The notes beneath the pieces were generated by a model that was not told the origin of the DNA, made no database searches, and saw nothing but the letters and a program-made list of their open reading frames with translations. From contig CALJPQ010000013.1 in assembly GCA_937980645.1 (NCBI GenBank), forward strand, positions 1-64,000: a DNA stretch of 64,000 nucleotides. Reading direction: 5' to 3'. Origin of the DNA: an uncultured Saprospiraceae bacterium (GTDB lineage: Bacteria > Bacteroidota > Bacteroidia > Chitinophagales > Saprospiraceae). Each line of letters opens with the position of its first letter. Within the stretch, counting starts at the first letter, position 1. Shown here piece after piece: positions 9,064 to 18,024 of this stretch. A program made the translations under genes and the position numbers.

Positions 9064-9071
9064 CAAAGGTA
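9064..9071 (-). promoter_or_regulatory. Bacteroidota -7 promoter element for the ABC permease
   Basis: TACCTTTG on the minus strand, a perfect consensus match, 25 nt upstream of the ATG at 9038 and just after the stop of the upstream NUDIX gene. It implies separate transcription of the permease. Confidence 0.55.
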
Positions 9072-9085
9072 CTCCGATGGTCGTT

Positions 9086-9724
9086 TCAGCCAAACGCTGC
9101 GGCAATAATCTCCCGAATGCTCGGATAGGTGTGCGGTGTTTCGGCCAGCCACTCGGCGGGGTTGACCCAGCGGATTTCCTCGATGTCCTCTTCTGCTTGC
9201 GGGGTGGTGTGGGTCTGGCCGGTGCGCATGCGGTACCACCAGGTGCGCTTGAGGAAGCGTTCGTCGCCTTGGCGGTAGAGGTGCCAGGTATGACCAACGA
9301 ACGGGCCAAGGGCCAGTTCCGTCAGGCCCGTTTCTTCGCGCACTTCGCGCAGGGCGGCTTGTTCGGGCGTCTCGCCGGGGTCTATTTTGCCTTTGGGCAA
9401 ATCCCACCGCCCGCGGCGGAAGAAGATGAGCAGGTGCCCTTCGGCGTCGGTTACCAGCCCACCGGCAGCCTCGACCGGGGTGAAGCAGGCTGAAAAGTCG
9501 GCCCATAGCTGTTCGGCGTTTTCGCCGTAGAGCGCCAGCACGCGCAGGGGCGCCGATTTGTCTAACCAGTCCAGAAACTGCCGGATTTGCTTTTTTTTGC
9601 CCAAATACGGCGCGGTGTGGACGTCTTTGCCGGGCAAAAGGCCCAGCTCGGCGATGCTTTCGGGGGTGCCCAGAAAAATGGCCGTGTCGTTCGCATGGAC
9701 TTTGTACCTTTGCTGCGCACTCAT
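9086..9724 (-). CDS. NUDIX hydrolase
   Basis: 212 residues. The NUDIX box is complete at residues 112-134 (GKIDPGETPEQAALREVREE then TGL), with every catalytic Glu and Arg in place, preceded by RGRWDLPKGK. About 80 residues precede the NUDIX core (GTPESIAELGLLPGKD), an arrangement common in uncharacterised Bacteroidota NUDIX proteins. The family hydrolyses nucleoside diphosphates linked to another moiety; the substrate here is unknown. It is divergent from pyrE with about 117 nt between the start codons. Confidence 0.88.
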   Translation of the reverse strand: MSAQQRYKVHANDTAIFLGTPESIAELGLLPGKDVHTAPYLGKKKQIRQFLDWLDKSAPLRVLALYGENAEQLWADFSACFTPVEAAGGLVTDAEGHLLIFFRRGRWDLPKGKIDPGETPEQAALREVREETGLTELALGPFVGHTWHLYRQGDERFLKRTWWYRMRTGQTHTTPQAEEDIEEIRWVNPAEWLAETPHTYPSIREIIAAAFG

Positions 9725-9841
9725 GGCATTTTTTTACGCCCAAAGAAACGACGCGTCGTTCGTTTGGCCCAATTGCAGCCACTTAGCAACAACATTTTCC
9801 CACGACATTATTTTTTCCTTTTATCCCGATTTCTGCACTCC

Positions 9842-10477
9842 ATGAGCCCTTCTGCCGATGTCGCCCGCCGGCTATTAGAAATTAAAGCAGTTCAACTGCG
9901 TCCGCACGACCCTTTCACGTGGGCATCTGGCTTGCTTTCGCCGATTTATTGCGACAATCGCGTGGCTCTTTCGTACCCCGAAATCCGCACGTTCATCAAA
10001 CACGCCCTGCGCGAGCGCGCCCGGGCATTCGAGCCGTTCGAGGCCGTAGCTGGTGTAGCCACTGCAGGTATTGCTCCAGGAGTGCTGCTGGCCGACCTGC
10101 TCGAGCTGCCCTTTGCCTACGTGCGCAGCAGCGCTAAAGACCACGGGCGTCGCAACCGCATCGAGGGCACTCTGAAGCCTGGCCAACGGGTGCTGGTCAT
10201 CGAAGACCTCATCAGCACCGGTGGTAGCAGCTTAGCCGCCGTAGAAGCCCTGCGCGAAGCCAACTGCACCGTCGTGGGTGTGCTGGCCATTTTTCAATAT
10301 GGCTTTGAAAAAGCCAGGGCTGCTTTCGAGGCGCAAAGCGTCCCTTTTGCTACCTTAACCGATTACGCTACCCTGCTGCAAGAGGCCCTCAACACGGGCT
10401 ATATTGACGAACAAGGACATCTGATATTAGAACACTGGCGCCAAAACCCCGAAGGATGGGGCGCGCTGTACGCTTAA
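9842..10477 (+). CDS. pyrE: Orotate phosphoribosyltransferase
   Basis: 211 residues. It makes orotidine 5'-phosphate from orotate and PRPP, the fifth step of pyrimidine synthesis, in the cytoplasm. The PRPP-binding motif is at 117-130 (VLVIEDLISTGGSS); the catalytic-loop region is SSAKDHGRRNRIEG (about 96-109); the N terminus FTWASGLLSPIYCDNR is the PyrE signature. The frame is open upstream to 9587, but MSPSADVARRLLEIKAVQL is the usual family start. A TACCTTTG on the + strand at 9705-9712, inside the 5' end of the NUDIX gene, could be its promoter and would leave a leader of about 125 nt. The M42 peptidase follows 28 nt later. Confidence 0.95.
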   Translation: MSPSADVARRLLEIKAVQLRPHDPFTWASGLLSPIYCDNRVALSYPEIRTFIKHALRERARAFEPFEAVAGVATAGIAPGVLLADLLELPFAYVRSSAKDHGRRNRIEGTLKPGQRVLVIEDLISTGGSSLAAVEALREANCTVVGVLAIFQYGFEKARAAFEAQSVPFATLTDYATLLQEALNTGYIDEQGHLILEHWRQNPEGWGALYA

Positions 10478-10505
10478 CTAATCCTAACCGACTTCCCACA
10501 GACAC

Positions 10506-11597
10506 ATGCACGTTATCACACCCGAGTCCGAAGCGTTCCTTCGCCGATATTTAGACAACGCCAGCCCCACCGGGCACGAAGCCTCTGGACAGAAACTCTG
10601 GTTGCAGTACCTGAAACCCTATATTGACGAATGGCAGGTGGACAATTACGGCACCGCCTACGGCATCATTAACCCGGGCACCGACTATCGCGTCGTCATT
10701 GAGGGCCATGCCGATGAAATCTCCTGGTTTGTCAACTACATCACCGAAGACGGCTTTTTGCACGTCATCCGCAACGGCGGCAGCGACCACGTCATCGCTC
10801 CCTCGATGCGTGTCTTTGTGCACCTGCGCAACGGCGAGCGCGTAGAGGGCATGTTCGGCTGGCCGGCCATCCACACGCGCACCGATAAGGACGCCAACCT
10901 CACTCCCGCCTTAGAAAACATCACCGTAGACGTGGGCGCCAAAGACCGCGAAGAGGTAACCAAAATGGGCATCCACGTCGGCTGCGTCGTTACCTTCCAG
11001 GACTCCTTCACCATCATCAACAACCGATACTACTGCGGCCGCGCCTTAGATAATCGCATCGGCGGCTTCTGCATCGCCGAAGTGGCCCGCCTGCTCAAGG
11101 AAAACAACATCCGGCTGCCCTACACTCTATATGTCGTTAACTCCGTGCAGGAAGAGGTCGGCCTGCGCGGCGCCGAAATGGTGGCCAATACCATCAAGCC
11201 CAACGTGGCCCTGATTACGGATGTTACTCACGACACCCATACGCCAATGATTAACATGAAAAAGCACGGCGATATCCGCTGCGGCAACGGACCTACCGTT
11301 ACGTACGCCCCGGCGGTACACAATCGCCTGCTCGACCTCATCGTCCGGACGGCTGAAGAAACGGAAATACCCTTCCAGCGCGAAGCCGCCTCGCGCTCTA
11401 CAGGCACCGACACCGATGCCTTCGCCTATTCTAATGGCGGTGTGCCCTCCGCGCTCATCTCGCTGCCCCTGCGCTACATGCACACCACCGTGGAAATGGC
11501 CCACAAAGACGACGTCAACCACCTTATCCGGCTGCTTTATGAGGTGCTGCAACGCATCGAGTACGGGCACGATTTTCGGTACTTTACCAGCATTTGA
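10506..11597 (+). CDS. M42-family metallo-aminopeptidase
   Basis: 363 residues. Di-metal aminopeptidase of the M42 family (often labelled glutamyl aminopeptidase or endoglucanase M). The expected ligands are visible: H68 and D70 (IEGHADEISWFV), bridging D182 (CGRALDNRIGGF), catalytic E216/E217 (SVQEEVGLRGAE), D239 (ITDVTHDTHTP), and a C-terminal histidine in YMHTTVEMAHKDD. Probably cytoplasmic, since no signal peptide is present. It follows pyrE closely on the same strand and may share its transcript, without an obvious functional link. Confidence 0.9.
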   Translation: MHVITPESEAFLRRYLDNASPTGHEASGQKLWLQYLKPYIDEWQVDNYGTAYGIINPGTDYRVVIEGHADEISWFVNYITEDGFLHVIRNGGSDHVIAPSMRVFVHLRNGERVEGMFGWPAIHTRTDKDANLTPALENITVDVGAKDREEVTKMGIHVGCVVTFQDSFTIINNRYYCGRALDNRIGGFCIAEVARLLKENNIRLPYTLYVVNSVQEEVGLRGAEMVANTIKPNVALITDVTHDTHTPMINMKKHGDIRCGNGPTVTYAPAVHNRLLDLIVRTAEETEIPFQREAASRSTGTDTDAFAYSNGGVPSALISLPLRYMHTTVEMAHKDDVNHLIRLLYEVLQRIEYGHDFRYFTSI

Positions 11598-12021
11598 GGG
11601 CATGCTCCTCACTTGAACGACCGGCAAACAATGCTACCTACTTTAACACTACACTTTAATAGCGAGGAGCGGAGACTTCCAGCTCTGGCGCAGATTAAGC
11701 GGTAGCGATACGCAAAAAGATTAACATACAAGCTGAATATCTCGCTTCTGTTTCCACGATGCCTGCGTCATGGCTACTGATCTGTCCAACGCGCGAAAGT
11801 AGCCGCAGTCTTAACATAGGTAGGTTTGCGTTTTCACCCCTAAGAGTACCAGGAAAAAAGACTCCGCCACCTCCGTGTTTTTTCCATTTCTCTTGTCGAG
11901 CAATCCGCCAAATCTTGGCGACTTGCCTGGCAAATCGGAGCCAGAACGCCGTTTACGCTTTAGCAAAAGAAAAATATCAAACTGGCATATCGCCAGCCTT
12001 TCGGGGCGCCGCTAAAAGCCC
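11598..12021 (+). other. Intergenic region upstream of dnaX, no gene seen
   Basis: About 420 nt without a credible coding region. One frame (11759-12085) is open, but it overlaps the start of dnaX and has no family features. A short inverted repeat, CTGGCATATCGCCAG, lies at 11982-11996, about 25 nt upstream of the dnaX -7 element, and might be an operator. GCTCCTC near 11605 and GAGGAGC near 11665 could pair across a long loop. Nothing else stands out. Confidence 0.4.
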
Positions 12022-12029
12022 TACTTTTG
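12022..12029 (+). promoter_or_regulatory. Bacteroidota -7 promoter element for dnaX
   Basis: TACTTTTG, a perfect TAnnTTTG match, ends only 6 nt before the dnaX ATG at 12036. If it works with normal spacing, transcription begins at or within a few bases of the start codon. Confidence 0.6.
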
Positions 12030-12035
12030 CCCCAC

Positions 12036-13838
12036 ATGAGCGCCTTTGTTGTATCTGCTCGGAAGTATCGTCCCATGCGTTTTGAAGACGTCGTGGGTCA
12101 GCAGCATGTGGCCCGCACGTTGAAGAATGCGCTGGCCACGGGCCATGTTGCGCATGCCTTTTTGTTTTGCGGCCCGCGCGGCGTGGGCAAGACCACCTGC
12201 GCTCGCATTCTGGCGCGTGTGCTCAACTGCGAAAACCGCACGCCTGACTTTGAGGCCTGCCAGCAGTGCCCTTCTTGCTTGGCTTTTCAGGAGGATGCTT
12301 CCTGGAACATCTTCGAGCTCGATGCTGCCTCCAACAATGGTGTGGACCACATCCGCGCTTTAGTCGAACAGGTGCGCATACCGCCCCAGCGTGGCCAGTA
12401 TAAGGTGTACATCATTGACGAGGTGCACATGCTTTCGCAAGGTGCCTTCAACGCCTTTCTGAAAACACTGGAAGAACCACCGCCTTACGCCATATTTATA
12501 TTGGCCACCACAGAGAAGCACAAGATACTGCCCACTATCCTGTCGCGTTGTCAGGTGTTCGACTTTCGGCGCATCGAGGTGGCCGATATGGCTGCGCATT
12601 TGGCCAAAATCTGCCGACTTGAGGGCATCGAGGCCGACCCGGAGGCGCTGCGTATTATTGCTCAAAAGGCCGATGGCGCCCTGCGCGACGCCCTGTCTAT
12701 CTTCGACCGCATCAGCAGCGCTGCTGCCGGAGAGCCTATCCGCTACCAGACGGTGTTGGAGAACCTCAACATCTTAGACTACGACTACTACTTCCAGATC
12801 ACCGATGCACTGCTGGCCGAAGACGCCGCCACGGTGTTGCTGCTCTTCGACGATATCTTGCGCAAAGGCTTTGAACCAGAGATTTTCCTGACCGGGCTGG
12901 CCGACCACCTGCGCAACCTGCTGGTATGCCGCGACCCGGCTACCCTACCCCTGCTGGAAGTGGGCGAAAACCTGCGCGATCGCTACCAGCAACAGGCTCA
13001 GCTGACCTCGCTGTCGTTCCTGATGACGGCCCTGAGCATCGCCAACGACTGCGACGTCAACCTCAAAATGGCGCGCCACAAGCGCCTGCACGTCGAAACA
13101 GCACTGCTGAAGATGTGCTACATCCTGCGCGCCGTCTCTGCAGCAGCCTTCACCCCGGAAAAAAAAACGGCTGATACTCCGCCCGCAACCAACGGCCGTA
13201 CCATAGCACCACCTCCCGTTGCAGCACCAGCAGAGGAAACGGCCCCCAACCCGGCAGCTACTGCCACCCGGCCTGCTCCGGCAACGCAGGTGTCTCAGGC
13301 CCTACCGCCCTCTACAGCCACCGAGCTCAGCCCCGAAGCCATGCAAACCCTCCGCACTGATATCCGGCTGGGGCGTAAGCGGATGGAACCCGTGCCCTTG
13401 CGCTTAGAGGAGTACGACTCTGTGGTGGCCGAAGAAGCCAGCCAGAAGGCACAGCTCGAAAGCAAACTCTCCTTAGAAAATGCCTGGGCCGAGTGGCAGG
13501 CATTTGCCAACGCCACACCGTCGCCCTCTCTGCGGCAGGCCATGTCCGCCGCCCACCTCAGCTTGGAGGGCGATATGCTGACCATTACGGTAGGCCTCGC
13601 TGTGCATCGCAGCCTCATCCAGGAGGAACTCAACCACCTGCGCGACGTCATCCGAAAAAATCTGCACGCTCCTAACGCCACAGTGCGCGTCGTGCTCGAC
13701 GAACGAAAAGCGCCGGTTTCGGAACAACCCAAACCCCGGCGCTTCCTGACTGCTAAAGAAAAGCTCGACCAAATGGCTCAGAACAACCCGGCTGTGCTCG
13801 ACCTCCTCAAACGCTTCGACCTGAAAATTGACGAGTGA
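12036..13838 (+). CDS. dnaX: DNA polymerase III subunit gamma/tau
   Basis: 600 residues. Clamp-loader ATPase of the replicative polymerase. The start MSAFVVSARKYRP is the family's canonical N terminus; the frame also allows a TTG three codons earlier. Walker A is at 46-54 (GPRGVGKTT), zinc-ligand cysteines at 65, 75, 78 and 81, Walker B at 126-131 (IIDEVH), sensor 1 at ATTE 157-160, and an SRC motif (ILSRCQVFDFRR). After about residue 370 comes a Pro/Ala/Thr-rich linker and a C-terminal tau-like region with KEKLDQMAQNNPAVLDLLKRFDL at the end. A slippery A-run (GGAAAAAAAACGG) lies at 13158-13170, at the start of the linker, where frameshifting to make gamma could occur; this is inference. Confidence 0.96.
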   Translation: MSAFVVSARKYRPMRFEDVVGQQHVARTLKNALATGHVAHAFLFCGPRGVGKTTCARILARVLNCENRTPDFEACQQCPSCLAFQEDASWNIFELDAASNNGVDHIRALVEQVRIPPQRGQYKVYIIDEVHMLSQGAFNAFLKTLEEPPPYAIFILATTEKHKILPTILSRCQVFDFRRIEVADMAAHLAKICRLEGIEADPEALRIIAQKADGALRDALSIFDRISSAAAGEPIRYQTVLENLNILDYDYYFQITDALLAEDAATVLLLFDDILRKGFEPEIFLTGLADHLRNLLVCRDPATLPLLEVGENLRDRYQQQAQLTSLSFLMTALSIANDCDVNLKMARHKRLHVETALLKMCYILRAVSAAAFTPEKKTADTPPATNGRTIAPPPVAAPAEETAPNPAATATRPAPATQVSQALPPSTATELSPEAMQTLRTDIRLGRKRMEPVPLRLEEYDSVVAEEASQKAQLESKLSLENAWAEWQAFANATPSPSLRQAMSAAHLSLEGDMLTITVGLAVHRSLIQEELNHLRDVIRKNLHAPNATVRVVLDERKAPVSEQPKPRRFLTAKEKLDQMAQNNPAVLDLLKRFDLKIDE

Positions 13839-13871
13839 GCCCACCGGAAGCAGACACCTCACGGACGCGCA

Positions 13872-14198
13872 CTAATCGTGCGGGTTAAATGCCGTTACCT
13901 TCTCCGGCTCGTAGCCGTGGCGCTTATCCTTGTAGCGCGCCAACTGACGGCGAAGGGTATCCATAGAAGCGTTTATCGCGGACTCAAACGTGGTGCTGCT
14001 CTTACGATCCACAAGCCATCCACCCGGAACGTGCATCTGAACCTCCGCAATCTTATTACCCTTTTTTTCTTCCATCAGGCGCACGTCAATGCCTTCAATT
14101 CGGTGATATATTTTGCGCAAGCGCTGCAACTTGATGTGAATGTATTCAACTAATCCTTCATCTGCCTGACCGTGCAGGGTTCTCACATTAATGTTCAT
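13872..14198 (-). CDS. hpf: Ribosome hibernation-promoting factor, HPF/YfiA family
   Basis: 108 residues from the ATG at 14198; a TTG at 14207 is also in frame. A short-form HPF: INVRTLHGQADEGLVEYIHIKLQRL, then VRLMEEKKGNKIAEVQMHVPGG, then FESAINASMDTLRRQLARYKDK, the beta-alpha-beta-beta-beta-alpha order of the family. Such proteins bind the 30S subunit and inactivate ribosomes in stationary phase. It lacks the dimerisation extension of long HPF, so the longer form is not encoded here. Two palindromes of the form TTTAAC-G(G)-GTTAAA lie upstream at 14212-14224 and 14344-14357. The gene is convergent with dnaX. Confidence 0.85.
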   Translation of the reverse strand: MNINVRTLHGQADEGLVEYIHIKLQRLRKIYHRIEGIDVRLMEEKKGNKIAEVQMHVPGGWLVDRKSSTTFESAINASMDTLRRQLARYKDKRHGYEPEKVTAFNPHD

Positions 14199-14211
14199 AA
14201 GCCTCAAAAAA

Positions 14212-14357
14212 TTTAACGGTTAAAAAATGAGCGCCTTCCCACGTATATTTTGAACTTATAGCGTCCAATCCCTTGAAGATTTTTTCAAGAGACAAGGTTA
14301 CAGCGTTGAGTAAATACAATGAAACATTTCCGGATTTTTTTTATTTAACGGGTTAAA
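14212..14357 (-). promoter_or_regulatory. Leader/promoter region of hpf with two related palindromes
   Basis: Two copies of nearly the same palindrome, TTTAACGGTTAAA (14212-14224) and TTTAACGGGTTAAA (14344-14357), lie about 120 nt apart in the AT-rich region upstream of hpf. A small hairpin CTTGAA...TTCAAG lies near 14273-14290. They could be operator half-sites for stationary-phase control. No -7 element is clear. Confidence 0.3.
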
Positions 14358-14488
14358 ACGTTTCGCTTCGTTTTTCGCCGCTGAGAAAAATCAAGTTCAA
14401 AGAGAACGTAAAAAGCCTTTCGTTGGCGTACATCTGTTGTGGGAAAGTTTGCAGTTTTGCTCATCCATTGCCAAAGCGATAAAAAAAG

Positions 14489-15931
14489 ATGGACTCCGTC
14501 ACGCTTCATGCCGACACCTGGCACGCGCACTTAGACGTGCTTTTTCAGCGCCAGCGCCAGCACCAGTATGCCATAGCGCGCACGACGGCCCGAGAGCGCA
14601 GGGCCAAACTTCGCGCCCTGCACGCGGCCCTCATCCGCAATCGAAAAGCCATTCAGGATGCCATGTGGGCCGACTTTCGAAAATCGCCTATGGAAACCGA
14701 TGTTACCGAAATCGCGGCGACAACAGGTGAAATTCGCCACGCCCTGCGCTACTTGTCGACTTGGATGGCACCCCGTCGCGTGGGCGTACGCCTGCCGCTG
14801 ATAGGTTCTTCGGCTTGGATCCACTACGAGCCGAAAGGAGTTTGCCTGATTGTAGCACCGTGGAACTACCCCTTCAACCTCAGTCTGATACCATTGGTAT
14901 CGGCAGTGGCTGCGGGAAACTGTGCCATTATCAAGCCCTCTGAGCACGCTCCACACAGTGCCCGCGTGATTAAGGCCATCGTCGGCGAGTGCTTTTCGGA
15001 AGACGAGGTGGCCGTTGTGGAGGGCGATGTGGAAGTGGCTCAGGCGCTTTTGGGGTTTCCTTTCGATCACATTTTCTTTACCGGCAGCCCGGCCGTGGGC
15101 AAGATCGTTATGGCGGCAGCAGCAAAACACCTCTCCTCGATCACGCTGGAGCTGGGCGGCAAAAGCCCCGTTGTTGTGGACGAAACCGCCGACCTGGAGC
15201 GCGCTGCCTCGCGCATTGCCTGGATGAAGGGCATGAACTCGGGGCAGATTTGTATTGCCCCTGACTATGTACTGGTGCAGGAGTCGCTGCAGGAGGCTCT
15301 CGTCGAGCGGCTGGAGCATTACTTCAGACAATATTACGGCGGTACACCGGAGGCTCGTCAGCAGTCGCCCGATTACCCGCGCCTCATTCACGACCGGCAT
15401 TTTTCGTTTGTCAAAGGCCTGTTGGACGACGCCGTGCACCGAGGCGCCACCGTGCGCTTTGGGGGGCGCGCCGTAGCAGAGGAGCGCTACATAGAACCCA
15501 CAGTGCTGACCTACGTACCGGAAGATGCCGCCATCTGGGAGGCTGAGATTTTCGGCCCCCTGCTGCCCATACGCACTTATCGGACCCTACCAGAAGCGAT
15601 TGCATACATCAACGCTCATCCTAAGCCGCTGGCGCTGTACATTTTCAGCCGCAAGCACGCTCACTGGCAGCGCGTGCTCGACGACACGCGCAGCGGCGGC
15701 GTGTGCATCAACGAGTGTGGTCTGCAGTTTTTCAACCCTAGCCTACCGTTCGGTGGCCAAAACCACAGCGGCATCGGCCGATACCACGGCGAATGGGGTT
15801 TCCTGGAGTTCAGTCATGCCCGCGGTGTGGCACGCCAACACAGCCCGTGGCCAACGACTAGCTTGTTCCTGCCGCCTTATCGCTCGGCCTTCGTCAGGCA
15901 AGCTGTCAACTGGCTCATTCGATGGCTATGA
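14489..15931 (+). CDS. Aldehyde dehydrogenase, class 3-like
   Basis: 480 residues. NAD(P)-dependent oxidation of aldehydes to acids. Catalytic residues are in place: N126 (APWNYPFN), K149 (IIKPSEHAP), FTGSPAVGK 197-205 of the cofactor fold, general base E221 (LELGGKSP) and nucleophile C255 in SGQICIAPDYVLV. The APDY pattern after the cysteine and a C-terminal hydrophobic tail (SAFVRQAVNWLIRWL) match class 3 / fatty aldehyde dehydrogenases, which are often membrane-associated. A fatty or medium-chain aldehyde substrate is inferred from this. It appears to be the first gene of a short two-gene unit with the small membrane protein at 15982. Confidence 0.93.
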   Translation: MDSVTLHADTWHAHLDVLFQRQRQHQYAIARTTARERRAKLRALHAALIRNRKAIQDAMWADFRKSPMETDVTEIAATTGEIRHALRYLSTWMAPRRVGVRLPLIGSSAWIHYEPKGVCLIVAPWNYPFNLSLIPLVSAVAAGNCAIIKPSEHAPHSARVIKAIVGECFSEDEVAVVEGDVEVAQALLGFPFDHIFFTGSPAVGKIVMAAAAKHLSSITLELGGKSPVVVDETADLERAASRIAWMKGMNSGQICIAPDYVLVQESLQEALVERLEHYFRQYYGGTPEARQQSPDYPRLIHDRHFSFVKGLLDDAVHRGATVRFGGRAVAEERYIEPTVLTYVPEDAAIWEAEIFGPLLPIRTYRTLPEAIAYINAHPKPLALYIFSRKHAHWQRVLDDTRSGGVCINECGLQFFNPSLPFGGQNHSGIGRYHGEWGFLEFSHARGVARQHSPWPTTSLFLPPYRSAFVRQAVNWLIRWL

Positions 15932-15981
15932 GGTCGGGGCAAATGCCGTATGTTAGCGCCCCGAATGGCCTTCATCCCTCA

Positions 15982-16383
15982 ATGGCGTTTGACATGGACT
16001 TCTCTACCTTTCTTCAAAACTTGCGCAAATGGCTGCGCCGCAGCCTGTGGCTCATCCTGACCGCGGCAGTGCTCTTCGGTGTGGGCTATTATTTTTATCG
16101 AAATTACACCCTCAGCGACGGCTCACGCACCGGTACATTGGTCAAAGTAGCGCGCCAGGGCGTAATTTTTAAAACCTACGAAGGCCAGCTGCACCTCACG
16201 GGCAGCATGATGATGTCGAAGCAAAGCGTGTGGGATTTTTCCATAGAAAGCGGCAGCGTTTATCAACAGCTGCAGCAATGGGAAGGCCGAACGGTGCGCT
16301 GCCATTATCGGGAGAAGGTGCATGCCTTTCCGTGGCAAGGCAAGACCAACTTCCTCGTCTATAAGGCGGAAGTGATGGATTAG
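15982..16383 (+). CDS. Small membrane-anchored Bacteroidota protein of unknown function
   Basis: 133 residues from the ATG at 15982; an ATG at 15994 is also possible. One membrane segment near the N terminus (LWLILTAAVLFGVGYYFYRNY) is followed by a globular part with the pattern SDGSRTGTLVKVARQGVIFKTYEGQLHL, seen in many Bacteroidota proteins that are sometimes mislabelled as 6-phosphogluconate dehydrogenase. No enzymatic motif is visible. It starts about 50 nt after the aldehyde dehydrogenase and ends at a bidirectional terminator. Confidence 0.7.
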   Translation: MAFDMDFSTFLQNLRKWLRRSLWLILTAAVLFGVGYYFYRNYTLSDGSRTGTLVKVARQGVIFKTYEGQLHLTGSMMMSKQSVWDFSIESGSVYQQLQQWEGRTVRCHYREKVHAFPWQGKTNFLVYKAEVMD

Positions 16384-16399
16384 CAACCCGATCCCTATC

Positions 16400-16443
16400 A
16401 AAAAGCCCTGCGTTCGGAAACGATGCTGAACGCAGAGCTTTTT
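16400..16443. terminator. Bidirectional rho-independent terminator
   Basis: A stem of AAAAAG-c-CCTGCGTTC with GAACGCAG-a-GCTTTTT around a 12-nt loop. A U-run follows on either strand, and it lies between two convergent genes. Confidence 0.85.
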
Positions 16444-16467
16444 GTTAAAGGACGGTGCAACGCTGCC

Positions 16468-18009
16468 TTAGTCGAAGCGAAGGTGCTTGATGGAATAGTA
16501 GCAAATGGTGGCGAAGCCAAAGGCCAACATGGAGTGGAACAGCACAAATGCGCTGTTGCCCGTTCGGATGCCCACCAGAGCAGCCATGAAGAACACTAAG
16601 GCCATCAGCCCTTCGGCGTAGGTTACCCACGAAATTTTGCGCGCCATGTAGGCCGCCTGCCGCATGGGCGAGCTGGCGCCCGTGACGCCGTATTTGGGTG
16701 TACGCACGAAGGCAGAAACCTTGCCGCGCAGCCCTTCAATGACAGCAATGGCGTTGTACAGCGACAGGCCCATAGACATCGGCAGGAAGGAGAGGAACAG
16801 CCCAAAGAAGCGCACTTTTTCCCAGAAAGAGGGCGGTGTCTGGCGGTTGAGCGCAGCCGTTATGTTAGCCGTGTAGGATATGGCCGCCACGGCAAAGAGA
16901 CCCAGCACAGAGAAGGAGAGGAAGTGCGTGGAGATGCCCAGTTCGCTAAAAGCGAAGGAGAGCGGAATGCTGCTGACGGCGGCGATGAACACCCAGAGGA
17001 ACACGCCATAGGCCAGCAACTGGCTGATGGCGTGCAGTTTTTGAATGGGAGTAAGCGTGCGGGCGTTCCACACCATTTTGATGAGTTTACGAGCGTTTTG
17101 TGCACCGCCTTTATTCCAGCGGAACTGCTGGCCTTTGAGGGCGTTCATGTCCACAGGCAGTTCGGCTGGGCTGCCGAGTTTTTCTAAGTACTGGATTCGG
17201 TAGCCCATAATCTGGGCGCGGAAGCTGAGGTCTAAGTCTTCGGTGAGCGTATCGCTTTGCCACCCACCGGCTTCTTCGATGACTTTTTTGCGCCACACGC
17301 CCGCCGTGCCGTTGAACTGCAGCAATAGGTTACCATAAGAGCGCCCGGCCTGTTCCACAGTGAAGTGGACGTTGAGCTGGATGGCCTGCAGTTTGGTCAG
17401 CATGCTGTAATCGGCATTGAGATGTTCCCAGCGCGTTTGCACGATGCCCACTTTCGGGTCTTCAAAGTAGGGCATGGTCGTGCGCAGGAAATCGGGGCGC
17501 GGGGTGAAGTCAGCGTCAAAAATGGCGATAAACTCACCGCGAGCGCGGGGCATAGCTTCTTGCAGGGCGCCGGCCTTATAGCCCTGGCGGTTGGTGCGGT
17601 GGATATGCTCAATGTTGTACCCTTTGGCGCGCAATTCGGCCACTTTGCGGGCCACAATCTCGACGGTCTCGTCGGTGGAGTCGTCTAAGACGTGGATTTC
17701 AAATTTGTCCCTCGGATACTCTTGCGCGGCAACGCAGTCAATGATGCGTTCGGCCACGTACATTTCGTTGTACATGGGTAGCTGCACGGTTACGAAGGGC
17801 AGGTTCGGGTCGTTGGGGTCGTACTTTTTGTACTCGATGACGGGGTGTTCCTTGTGGTACTTCTTGTACAGGAACAGCAGGTGCACTTGCAACAGAGCAT
17901 AGAGCGTAACGCCGCTCATGGCGATGAAGTACACCAGCAGCATAAGGTAGCCGAAGTCCACAAAGGCCTGGTAGCGCAGGGCTTCAAAAAGGGCTTGAAT
18001 TCCAAACAT
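16468..18009 (-). CDS. Membrane glycosyltransferase, GT2 family (cellulose-synthase-like)
   Basis: 513 residues. One N-terminal membrane segment pair, a cytoplasmic GT-A domain and four or more C-terminal membrane segments. Processive GT2 motifs are visible: VTVQLPMYNE, HVLDDSTDET, IFDADFTPR (metal-binding DAD), LTEDLDLSFRA (TED base) and QQFRWNKGGAQ, the QxxRW motif. This is the architecture of cellulose-synthase-like and glucomannan-synthase-like enzymes. The product is unknown; no export partner is adjacent. It follows the second glycosyltransferase by 15 nt, so the two probably form an operon making a surface glycan or glycolipid. Confidence 0.9.
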   Translation of the reverse strand: MFGIQALFEALRYQAFVDFGYLMLLVYFIAMSGVTLYALLQVHLLFLYKKYHKEHPVIEYKKYDPNDPNLPFVTVQLPMYNEMYVAERIIDCVAAQEYPRDKFEIHVLDDSTDETVEIVARKVAELRAKGYNIEHIHRTNRQGYKAGALQEAMPRARGEFIAIFDADFTPRPDFLRTTMPYFEDPKVGIVQTRWEHLNADYSMLTKLQAIQLNVHFTVEQAGRSYGNLLLQFNGTAGVWRKKVIEEAGGWQSDTLTEDLDLSFRAQIMGYRIQYLEKLGSPAELPVDMNALKGQQFRWNKGGAQNARKLIKMVWNARTLTPIQKLHAISQLLAYGVFLWVFIAAVSSIPLSFAFSELGISTHFLSFSVLGLFAVAAISYTANITAALNRQTPPSFWEKVRFFGLFLSFLPMSMGLSLYNAIAVIEGLRGKVSAFVRTPKYGVTGASSPMRQAAYMARKISWVTYAEGLMALVFFMAALVGIRTGNSAFVLFHSMLAFGFATICYYSIKHLRFD

Positions 18010-18024
18010 ATCGAGCGAGCAGTT

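Noticed and set aside
11759..12085. Open frame upstream of dnaX that could be a small gene
   Set aside because: Overlaps the dnaX start and promoter, has no start-site signals and no recognisable protein features.
13158..13170. Slippery A-run in dnaX as proof of a gamma frameshift product
   Set aside because: The run is suggestive, but I see no clear stimulatory stem or early stop in the shifted frame that I could verify, so it is noted only in the dnaX entry.
14531..15439. Long minus-strand open frame (302 codons) opposite the aldehyde dehydrogenase
   Set aside because: It is a shadow frame of a clear aldehyde dehydrogenase with intact catalytic residues; its translation shows no family motif.
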